Positions 14,581 through 21,183 of a stretch of DNA of 22,771 nt are shown piece after piece. The stretch comes from CAXTEJ01 sp964243295 (GTDB lineage Bacteria > Actinomycetota > Actinomycetes > Actinomycetales > Angustibacteraceae): NCBI GenBank assembly GCA_964243295.1, contig CAXTEJ010000052.1, positions 1 through 22,771 of the forward strand, given 5' to 3'. A program made the translations under genes and the position numbers. Every line of letters begins with the position of its first letter. Positions within the stretch are counted from its first letter, which is position 1. The notes under the pieces are model-generated. The model ran no database searches. It saw only the letters and a list, made by a program, of their open reading frames with translations, and was not told where the DNA came from.

Positions 14581-15191
14581 CACTCGATCCCCCGCTGCCC
14601 CTTCTGGCCGGCGTCCATCGGGTGCTTGACCTTCACCATCTCGGTGACGAGGTCGGCGGCCTGGACCAGCCTGGGGTCGGCGTCGCGGCCGGTCACCACG
14701 ACGTGCTGGTGCCCCGGCCGCTCGCGCAGGGTGGTGACGACCTCGTCGACGTCGACCCACCCCCACTTCAGGGGGTAGGTGAACTCGTCGAGCACGTAGA
14801 GGTCGTGGGTCTGCGCGGCGAGCCGTCGCTGGATCTCGCGCCACCCCTCGAGCGCATCGGCGGCGTGGTCGTCCTCGCTGCCCTGCTTGCGGGCCCATGA
14901 CCAGCCCTCGCCCATCTTGTGCCACTGCACGGGGCCGCCCTGGCCGGTCGCCTCGTGCACGTCACCGAGGGCCCGGAACGCGGCCTCCTCTCCGACCTTC
15001 CACTTCGCGCTCTTGACGAACTGGAAGACGCCGATGTCCCAGCCCTGCGTCCAGCCCCGCAGCGCGAGCCCGAAAGCCGCCGTCGACTTGCCCTTCATCT
15101 GACCGGTGTGGACGACGACGAGCGGGCGGTTGCGGCGCTGCCGCGTGGTGAGCCCGTCGTCCGGCACCTGCTCCGGCTGTCCCTGCGGCAT
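14577..15191 (-). CDS. cobO: Corrinoid adenosyltransferase, CobO/BtuR type
   Basis: 204 residues, the normal length. The modified P-loop HTGQMKGKSTAAFGLALRG near residues 28-46 and LYVLDEFTYPLKWGWV identify the CobO/BtuR family, which transfers the adenosyl group of ATP to the Co(I) corrinoid. Family features also include the KxxxxFQFVKS strand and the C-terminal MVKVKHPMDAGQKGQRGIEW. The ATG start at 15191 overlaps the chlI/D stop by one base (TGATG), and the end overlaps cobB as GTGA. The start is firm because the first residues match the typical MPQGQP opening of actinobacterial CobO. Confidence 0.94.
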   Translation of the reverse strand: MPQGQPEQVPDDGLTTRQRRNRPLVVVHTGQMKGKSTAAFGLALRGWTQGWDIGVFQFVKSAKWKVGEEAAFRALGDVHEATGQGGPVQWHKMGEGWSWARKQGSEDDHAADALEGWREIQRRLAAQTHDLYVLDEFTYPLKWGWVDVDEVVTTLRERPGHQHVVVTGRDADPRLVQAADLVTEMVKVKHPMDAGQKGQRGIEW

Positions 15192-17380
15192 CAGGCGGCC
15201 CTGCCCCTCGAGTCGGTGCGCGCCCGGACGGCGGCGGTGAGCGAGCTCGCGGCGACGGCCCCGAGCTCGAGGTGCTCGGCGCCCAGCGCCGCGGCGAGCC
15301 GGCGCGCGAGGCCGAGGCGCAGCACGCCCGGCCCGGCCGGCTCGCAGTCGACGACCACGGCGTCGACGCGGGTGCGGGCCAGGGCGGACGCCGACCGGTG
15401 GGCGCGCAGCAGCGCGTCGTCGCCCGCCGTGGCGCGCCCGTCGGTCACCACGACGAGCAGCGGACGCCGGCCCGGGTCACGCACCGCGGCGACGCGCAGC
15501 ACCTGCGCGGCCGTGGCGAGCCCCTCGGCCAGCGGCGTGCGGCCGCCCACCCGCAGCCCGGACAGCCGGGCGGCGGCGCCCTCGACGCTGCCGGTGGGTG
15601 GCAGGTCGACCTGGGCGCCACGGCCGCGGAACGTCACCAGCCCGACGCGGTCGCGGCGCTGGTAGGCGTCGAGCAGCAGCGACAGCACCGCCGTCTTGAC
15701 CTCGCGCAGCCGCGAGCGGGCGGCCATCGAGCCGCTGGCGTCGACGAGGAACAGCACGAGGTTGCCCTCGCGCCCCTCCCGCACCGGCACCCGCAGGTCA
15801 GCGCCGCGCAGCAGCAGCGGGCCACCCGACCGGGCGCGGGCGCGCTGGTGGGGCGCTGCGGCCGCGAGCGTCGCGGGCAGGTGGGGGCGTGTTCCCTCGC
15901 CCGGCAGCGGTCGCCGTGATCCGACCGTGCGGCCCGTGGGCGTGACCGCCCGCGAGCGCCGTCCGGCCACGCCCGCACCGGTGCTGCGCGCCGCGAGCAG
16001 CCGGGTGCGGTAGGGGTCGGCGGCGGCTGCCGCCTGCTCCCCCGCGGCGGGTCGCCGTCCGCTGCTCGGCTGATCCCGCCTGTCGCGCTGCGGGCCGGAC
16101 GCCGGTGCGTCACCTGCGGGGACGTCGTCCGCCGCGCCACCGTCGCCGGCGGGCGCTGCGGGTTGCTCGGGGGGACCGCTGCCGGCGGTTGACTGCGCGC
16201 CGCCGTCGGGGCCGCCGTCACCGCGTCCGTCGTCACCGCCGTCGCCGCCGTCACCGCCGTCACCGGGGCCGCCGTCGGGCTCACCGGCGTCCAGCGCCTG
16301 CTCCAGCCGGTCCTCATCCAGGCCGGGCGGGTCGAACGGGTCGCGGCGCGCGCGGTGCGGCAGGGCGAGCCGGGCCGCGGCGCGCACGTCCTGCGTCTCG
16401 ACCACGCGGCGGCCGTGCCACGCGGCGTGGGCGAGCGCCGCGCGGGCCGTCACGAGGTCGGCGCGCATGCCGTCGACGCCGAAGGCGGCGCACACCTCGG
16501 CCACCTGGCGCAGCGCGGCGTCGGTCAGGACGACGTCGGGCAGCAGGGCGCGGGCCCGGGCCACCCGCGCGGCCAGGGCGGACTCGTCGTCCGCCCAGCG
16601 CGCGGCGAACCCCTGGGGGTCGGCGTCGAAGGCGAGCCGGCGCCGCACGACCTCGACGCGGGTGGCGGGCTCGCGGCTCGCCCGCACCTCGACGCTGAGC
16701 CCGAACCGGTCGAGCAGCTGCGGCCGCAGCTCGCCCTCCTCGGGGTTCATGGTGCCGACCAGCACGAACGACGCGGCGTGCGAGGCGGAGACGCCCTCCC
16801 GCTCGACGGTGCTGCGTCCCATCGCGGCGGCGTCAAGCAGCACGTCGACCAGGTGGTCGCCGAGCAGGTTGACCTCGTCGACGTAGAGCAGGCCGCGGTG
16901 CGCGGCCGCGAGCAGGCCGGGCTCGTAGGCGCTGACGCCCTCGGCGAGCGCCCGCTCGAGGTGCAGCGCCCCCAGCACCCGGTCCTCGGTGGCGCCGACC
17001 GGCAGCTCGACCAGCCGCACCGGGCGCGTCACCGGGGTGGCGGTCGCGTCGTGCGGGCCGTCCGGGCACGTGGGGTCGGGGTCGGCGGGGTCGCAGGAGT
17101 AGCGGCAGCCGTCGACCACGGCCACCCCGGGCAGCAGCGACGCGAGCGCCCGCACGGTCGTCGACTTGGCGGTGCCCTTCTCTCCGCGCACCAGCACGCC
17201 GCCGACCGCGGGCGCGACCGCGCACAGCAGCAGGGCGAGGCGCAGGTCGTCCTGGCCGACGACGGCCGAGAACGGGAAGCCCGGCGCGGGCCGCGACGCC
17301 GGCGCCGACCCGGCTCGCGGGTCGTCGGACCGGCCTGCGGGCAGGGAAGAGGGTACGGGTGGTACGTCAGTGCGCCGCAC
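15191..17380 (-). CDS. Putative cobaltochelatase subunit, ChlI-ChlD fusion (AAA+ and VWA domains)
   Basis: 729 residues. An AAA+ ChlI/BchI domain occupies about 35-340: FSAVVGQDDLRLAL, Walker A GEKGTAKST (66-74), LLYVDEVNLL (Walker B) and GTMNPEEGELRPQLLDRFGL. A Gly/Asp- and Pro-rich linker of more than 100 residues follows, then a VWA domain with a complete MIDAS start, DASGS (Asp547, Ser549, Ser551), and TPLAEGL. Such fusions accompany CobN in Actinobacteria, where they probably replace CobS and CobT in ATP-driven cobalt insertion; cobN is at the right end of this window. GTG 17380 is chosen because AAGGGG lies 8 nt upstream and the riboswitch ends about 90 nt before it. In-frame codons further upstream lie in the riboswitch. 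Confidence 0.9.
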   Translation of the reverse strand: MRRTDVPPVPSSLPAGRSDDPRAGSAPASRPAPGFPFSAVVGQDDLRLALLLCAVAPAVGGVLVRGEKGTAKSTTVRALASLLPGVAVVDGCRYSCDPADPDPTCPDGPHDATATPVTRPVRLVELPVGATEDRVLGALHLERALAEGVSAYEPGLLAAAHRGLLYVDEVNLLGDHLVDVLLDAAAMGRSTVEREGVSASHAASFVLVGTMNPEEGELRPQLLDRFGLSVEVRASREPATRVEVVRRRLAFDADPQGFAARWADDESALAARVARARALLPDVVLTDAALRQVAEVCAAFGVDGMRADLVTARAALAHAAWHGRRVVETQDVRAAARLALPHRARRDPFDPPGLDEDRLEQALDAGEPDGGPGDGGDGGDGGDDGRGDGGPDGGAQSTAGSGPPEQPAAPAGDGGAADDVPAGDAPASGPQRDRRDQPSSGRRPAAGEQAAAAADPYRTRLLAARSTGAGVAGRRSRAVTPTGRTVGSRRPLPGEGTRPHLPATLAAAAPHQRARARSGGPLLLRGADLRVPVREGREGNLVLFLVDASGSMAARSRLREVKTAVLSLLLDAYQRRDRVGLVTFRGRGAQVDLPPTGSVEGAAARLSGLRVGGRTPLAEGLATAAQVLRVAAVRDPGRRPLLVVVTDGRATAGDDALLRAHRSASALARTRVDAVVVDCEPAGPGVLRLGLARRLAAALGAEHLELGAVAASSLTAAVRARTDSRGRAA
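16186..16290 (-). repeat. Low-complexity Gly/Asp linker repeats in the chelatase fusion
   Basis: Trinucleotide-rich DNA built from short variants of GGTGACGGCGGCGAC codes for repeated Gly-Asp-Gly-Gly between the AAA+ and VWA domains. ChlD proteins in general carry an acidic/proline-rich linker here. It is coding and in frame, not an intergenic repeat. Confidence 0.75.
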
Positions 17381-17400
17381 GGGCGGAACCCCTTGTCGTC

Positions 17401-17422
17401 CGACGGGTGTCCACGCCCGTCG
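17401..17422 (-). promoter_or_regulatory. Hairpin just before the chlI/D ribosome binding site
   Basis: A 7-bp perfect stem (CGACGGG with CCCGTCG) and an 8-nt loop lie 21 nt upstream of the GTG start and about 50 nt after the B12 box. No U-tract follows, so it is not a classical terminator. It may belong to the riboswitch expression platform; how it would switch is not visible by eye. Confidence 0.4.
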
Positions 17423-17470
17423 CCGGTCAGTGACGTGCGCCGCGCCGCCGGTGGGGCCGGGGCGTCGCGC

Positions 17471-17680
17471 ACGTGACGGCAGGGAATGTCCTGGCTCCCG
17501 GCTCCGGACGTCGTCGACGCCCGCACCGACCCCACGTCTTCCCACGACCGCCCGCACGGGACGGGACGCAGTGACGCCGTACCTCAGGGTCTGCTCCCCG
17601 GTCACAGTGGCGGGACCGCCCCGGACTCCCGGCGGCCCCCAAGGGCCGCTGGTCACCGGTGTTCCTCCGCTACCGTCGGG
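17471..17680 (-). promoter_or_regulatory. Cobalamin riboswitch
   Basis: The minus strand shows the conserved elements in order. GGAGGAACACCGGTGA at the 5' side is followed by a GGCCC/GGGCC hairpin and then CCGGGAGTCCGGGGCGG with CCCGCCACTGTGA (17628-17602). A variable region of about 90 nt leads to the B12 box, GCCGGGAGCCAGGACA with CCTGCCGTCACG (17502-17473). These are the core blocks of the adenosylcobalamin riboswitch; actinobacterial members typically show this GGTCCCGCCACTGTGA and GAGCCAGGA wording. It precedes the eleven-gene cob operon by about 90 nt, so B12 should repress synthesis and cobalt uptake together. No strong intrinsic terminator follows, which favours translational control. 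Confidence 0.92.
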
Positions 17681-17802
17681 CACAGCATGGCACAGCGCCG
17701 ACGTCCGCGGCCGGTGTCGGCTTCCGGACGTCGGCCCCGCGCGCCGACGGACTGGTGCCCGATCACGCGACGCAGCCGTGACCCCTGTGACAGCCTGACC
17801 CC
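17681..17802. promoter_or_regulatory. Divergent control region with 10-bp inverted repeat
   Basis: The 422-bp gap between the chlI/D start and the EAL-LOV-GGDEF start holds the riboswitch and, in this part, a perfect inverted repeat: CCGACGTCCG (17698-17707), 17 nt, CGGACGTCGG (17725-17734). It is outside the riboswitch fold and upstream of where the operon promoter should be (a weak -10-like CATGCT is at 17684-17689, minus strand). It could be an operator. No convincing promoter is seen for the plus-strand gene. Confidence 0.45.
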
Positions 17803-20145
17803 ATGGGGGGACGTTCGGTACTGGACCAGGACCTGCGCACGCTCTACCAGCCCATCGTCGACCTGCGTGAGCAGCGGGCGGTCGTCGCGGTCGAGGCCCT
17901 CACGCGCGGTAGGCCGGGCGGCCTCGAGCTGCCCGAGCGGCTGTTCGCCGTGGCGGCGCAGGAGGGCGTGCTGCCCCAGCTGGACGAGCGCTGCCTGCGG
18001 CTGGCGCTGTCGGGGGCAGCAGCCACGCCCGAGCCCTCGACGGTGTTCGTCAACGTCGAGCCCGTGACGCTCGCGCGGATGACCGCCGGTGAGCTGGAGG
18101 CCGTGGCCGCGTCGGTGCCCGCCCACCTGCACGTCGTCCTCGAGGTCACCGAGCGCGACCTCATGACCGACCCGGCCGGTCTGGTGCGGGCGGTGCAGGG
18201 CGCGCACGACCTCGGGTGGGGCATCGCGCTCGACGACGTGGGGGCCGAGCCGGCCGGGGTCGCGCTGCTGTCGTTCCTGCGCCCGGACGTCATCAAGCTC
18301 GACCTCGCCCTCATCCACGGCCGCACCACCCTGCAGCTCGCGACCATCGTCAACGCGGTGCGCGCGGAGGCCGAGCGCACCGGCTGCCTGGTGCTCGCCG
18401 AGGGCATCGAGACCGAGGCCCACCTCGAGCGCGCCCTCGCGACCGGCGCCCAGCTGGGCCAGGGCTGGCTGTTCGGGCGGCCCGGCGCCATGCCGGCGGC
18501 GGGCACGAGCCCGCTGGCCCGCTCCACCGTGCGACACCCGCCGTGGGTGTCGTCGGGGACGCCGTACGGCGTGCTCAGCGACGTGCTGTCGCCGCAGCGC
18601 AGCACCGGGCCGCTGCTCGAGGCGCTGACCCACCAGCTCGAGCACCAGGCGCTGGCCCTCGACAACCAGACGATCGTGATGGCGAGCTTCGAGCGGCTGT
18701 CGCAGGTGGGCGCCGCGACCCGCCGCCGCTACGCGTCGCTGGCGGCCGTGACCGCCATGACGGTGATGGTCGCGCCCGGGCTGGAACCCGAGCCCGTGCC
18801 CGGTGCGAGAGGGGTGTCGGTCGAGGCTGACGACGTGCTGAACCTGGAGTGGAACGTGATGGTGATCGCCCCCCACTTCGCTGCCGCGCTCACCGCGCGC
18901 GCGGTGGAGTCGCCGTCCGGCACCCCGATGAGCGACGTGCCGACGCGCACGCTCGAGTACGTCCTCACCTACGACCGTGACGTGGTCGTGCAGGCCGCCC
19001 ACACGCTGCTGGCGAAGGTCCAGCCGTCGTCCGGCTCGCTGGCCCGACGGCTGCGGCCCGACCCGCCGGAGACCACGGCGGCCGGCACCGAGGGCACGGT
19101 GGTGGTCGCCGACCTGCCGGGGGCGCTGCTGCGCGCGGTCCGCACCTCGACGCTGGCGCTGGCGCTCGCCGACGCGACCCGTCCCGACCTGCCCCTGGTC
19201 TACGTCAACGACGCCTTCTCGGCCCTCACCGGCTACCCCGAGGAGGAGGTGGTCGGCCGCAACTGCCGCTTCCTGCAGGGCACGGGCACCGACCGTGAGA
19301 GGTCCCTGCAGCTCAGCGAACAGCTGGAGCAGGGGCGCGGCGCCCACACGGTGCTGCTCAACTACCGCAGGGACGGCTCGGCGTTCTGGAACGACGTGCA
19401 GATCTCGCCGGTGCTCGACGACGCAGGCGACGTCACGCACTTCCTTGCCAGCCAGCGCGACGTGACCGCGCGGCTCGAGCGCGAGCACCGCACGGCGTAC
19501 ATGGCCTACCACGACGCCCTCACCACCCTTCCGAACCGGGCGAACGTGCTGGGTCACCTGGCCTCGCAGCTGCAGGCCTCGGCCGCCGACGGCAGCGCGG
19601 TCGCGGTCATCGTCATCGACCTCGACGGGTTCAAGGCCATCAACGACCGGCTCGGGCACTCGGCCGGCGACGTCGTGCTGCGGACGGCGGGGCAGCGGCT
19701 GCGCAGCTCGGTCCGCGCCGGCGACCTGGTGGGCCGGCTGGGCGGCGACGAGTTCCTCGTGGTGCTCGCCGGGCTCCCCGGCGGGTGCGACGCCGGCGTG
19801 GTCGACGCCCTGCTGCGTCACCTGCGGGTTCGGCTCGACCAGCCAGTCACGGTCGACGACGAGCTGGTGCCCCTGCGCTCGAGCATGGGCGCAGCGGTCT
19901 ACCCCGTCGACGGCGTCGACGCCGACGGGCTCATCGCGAGCGCCGACCAGGCGATGTACCGCGACAAGGCCGCCGCCGCGCCGGCCTCAGCCGCCGACAC
20001 GCACACGACCGCGGCCGCCCTGCGGGCGATGGCCCAGCGCGCGACCGGCATGGCCGGGGTCGCGGCGCCGCCCGCGGCCGCAGCGGCGCCGGCGCTGCCC
20101 GAGCAGGCGCCGTCCCCACCCAGGCCGGGGCCGCGGGCGCCCTGA
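17803..20145 (+). CDS. EAL-DICT-LOV-GGDEF protein: predicted light-responsive c-di-GMP enzyme
   Basis: 780 residues, no transmembrane segment. EAL domain about 5-235: EALTRG, FVNVEP, VLEVTERD, ALDDVG, VIKLD and AEGIET...QGWLFGRP, so the metal and catalytic residues are kept, but loop 6 (normally DFGTGYSSL) reads DVGAEPAGV. A DICT-like sensory domain spans about 265-405. A LOV-type PAS domain spans about 450-560, with GRNCRFLQG and the flavin-adduct Cys488, then NYRRDGSAFWN. The GGDEF domain from about 565 has the intact GGDEF motif at 647-651 and the RxxD inhibitory site five residues before it. An Ala/Pro-rich tail follows. Both synthesis and hydrolysis of c-di-GMP are therefore possible, with blue light as the likely input. 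The order EAL first, GGDEF last is the reverse of most hybrids. The ATG lacks a clear Shine-Dalgarno site. Confidence 0.9.
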   Translation: MGGRSVLDQDLRTLYQPIVDLREQRAVVAVEALTRGRPGGLELPERLFAVAAQEGVLPQLDERCLRLALSGAAATPEPSTVFVNVEPVTLARMTAGELEAVAASVPAHLHVVLEVTERDLMTDPAGLVRAVQGAHDLGWGIALDDVGAEPAGVALLSFLRPDVIKLDLALIHGRTTLQLATIVNAVRAEAERTGCLVLAEGIETEAHLERALATGAQLGQGWLFGRPGAMPAAGTSPLARSTVRHPPWVSSGTPYGVLSDVLSPQRSTGPLLEALTHQLEHQALALDNQTIVMASFERLSQVGAATRRRYASLAAVTAMTVMVAPGLEPEPVPGARGVSVEADDVLNLEWNVMVIAPHFAAALTARAVESPSGTPMSDVPTRTLEYVLTYDRDVVVQAAHTLLAKVQPSSGSLARRLRPDPPETTAAGTEGTVVVADLPGALLRAVRTSTLALALADATRPDLPLVYVNDAFSALTGYPEEEVVGRNCRFLQGTGTDRERSLQLSEQLEQGRGAHTVLLNYRRDGSAFWNDVQISPVLDDAGDVTHFLASQRDVTARLEREHRTAYMAYHDALTTLPNRANVLGHLASQLQASAADGSAVAVIVIDLDGFKAINDRLGHSAGDVVLRTAGQRLRSSVRAGDLVGRLGGDEFLVVLAGLPGGCDAGVVDALLRHLRVRLDQPVTVDDELVPLRSSMGAAVYPVDGVDADGLIASADQAMYRDKAAAAPASAADTHTTAAALRAMAQRATGMAGVAAPPAAAAAPALPEQAPSPPRPGPRAP

Positions 20146-20201
20146 CTCGAGCAGCCCGACGCCGCCACCGTGCTCGCGCCCACGCCTGGTTGACTGGGCC
20201 G

Positions 20202-21098
20202 GTGCGCCAGCTGACCCTGCACGACTCGCTCGAGCGCCACTGGGACCTGCGGCACGCTGACGTCCAGCCGCTCGCGGGCGGCATGAACTCCACGACCTGG
20301 CTGGTGACGACGACCGGCGTCGAGGCCGGGCGCTGGGTCGCCAAGGTGGTGAGGCCCGCGGACCGGCCCAGCCTGCTGCTGGGCACCCAGGCCGCCACCG
20401 CGGTCGACGCCGCTGGGGTGAGCGCGGGCACCGCCGAGCCGACGCTCACCGGCGACCTCGTCGTCGACCTCACCGACGGCTACCTCGCCCTGCTGCGGTG
20501 GGTCGAGGGTGAGCCGCTGGTCGGCGAGGACGAGACCGACCAGGCGCGCATGGGCCGCGCTCTCGCCGTCGCTCACCGTGCCCTCAGCTGGCTGACCGTC
20601 GAGGACGCCCCCGAGCTGCTGCACGGGCTCGACCTCGCCGCGCCCCACCTCGACGTCCGGCCGTGGGTGCGCCCGGCCGTCGCGGCCGCGGTCGCGCAGT
20701 ACCGGACGTTCGCCGCGCGACGCAGGCCCACGCGCAGCGTCCTGCACGGTGACCCCGCGCCCGAGTCGTTCCTGTGGTCCGCCGAGCGTGGGCGGTGCGG
20801 GCTGATCGACTGGAGCAGCTCGGTGCAGGGCCCGCGGCTGTACGACCTGGCCTCAGCCGTGATGTACGTCGGCGGCCCCGACCGGGCGCAGGTGCTGCTC
20901 GAGAGCTATGCCGAGCACGGCGACCTCACGCCGGCCGAGGTCGAGCAGGGCCTCGGTGTGATGCTGCAGCTGCGATGGGCGGTGCAGGCCGACTACTTCG
21001 CCCGCCGCATCGACCAGGACGACCTCACCGGCGTGACCCGCCCGCAGGACAACGCCCGCGGGCTGATGGACGCGTTCGACCACCTCCACCCGCAGTGA
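20202..21098 (+). CDS. Aminoglycoside phosphotransferase-like (APH family) kinase
   Basis: 298 residues with the APH/choline-kinase fold. An N-lobe nucleotide-binding Lys48 sits in RWVAKVV, the catalytic loop is LHGDPAPESFLW (Asp184) and the metal-binding strand LIDWSS (Asp203). The canonical loop is HGDxxxxN; here the Asn position is Ser189, so metal binding may be altered. The fold is used by many small-molecule kinases, and nothing here points to antibiotic resistance. The GTG start at 20202 is chosen because family-like sequence begins right after it; a TTG 12 nt upstream is an alternative. It follows the LOV protein by 56 bp on the same strand and may share its transcript. It ends 15 bp before a long hairpin. 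Confidence 0.8.
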   Translation: MRQLTLHDSLERHWDLRHADVQPLAGGMNSTTWLVTTTGVEAGRWVAKVVRPADRPSLLLGTQAATAVDAAGVSAGTAEPTLTGDLVVDLTDGYLALLRWVEGEPLVGEDETDQARMGRALAVAHRALSWLTVEDAPELLHGLDLAAPHLDVRPWVRPAVAAAVAQYRTFAARRRPTRSVLHGDPAPESFLWSAERGRCGLIDWSSSVQGPRLYDLASAVMYVGGPDRAQVLLESYAEHGDLTPAEVEQGLGVMLQLRWAVQADYFARRIDQDDLTGVTRPQDNARGLMDAFDHLHPQ

Positions 21099-21113
21099 CG
21101 CAGGGCCCCCCAT

Positions 21114-21182
21114 CCCCCGTGATCTTGCGATCCCGGACCGCCGCGTGCTGCCGGCGAGCCGCGATCGCATGATCACGAGGGG
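21114..21182. terminator. Long imperfect hairpin between convergent genes
   Basis: The arms 21114-21136 and 21159-21182 pair over about 22 bp with two mismatches and one bulge around a 22-nt, GC-rich loop. The arms contain GTGATC(T/A)TGCGATC. It lies between the kinase stop (21098) and the oxygenase stop (21184), the position of a bidirectional terminator; no U-tracts flank it. Confidence 0.7.
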
Positions 21183-21183
21183 T

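Noticed and set aside
17381..17683. Longer chlI/D protein starting inside the leader (frame open to 17683)
   Set aside because: That stretch is occupied by the cobalamin riboswitch and its translation has no family similarity; GTG 17380 has a fitting ribosome binding site.
17653..19821. A 722-codon open frame on the minus strand opposite the EAL-LOV-GGDEF gene
   Set aside because: It is a mirror of third-position GC bias. The translation is rich in Arg, His, Gln and Gly without motifs, while the plus-strand frame has four recognisable domains.
20202..21098. Antibiotic resistance gene
   Set aside because: The APH fold is shared by many metabolic kinases, the catalytic loop is atypical, and the context is chromosomal housekeeping without mobile DNA.
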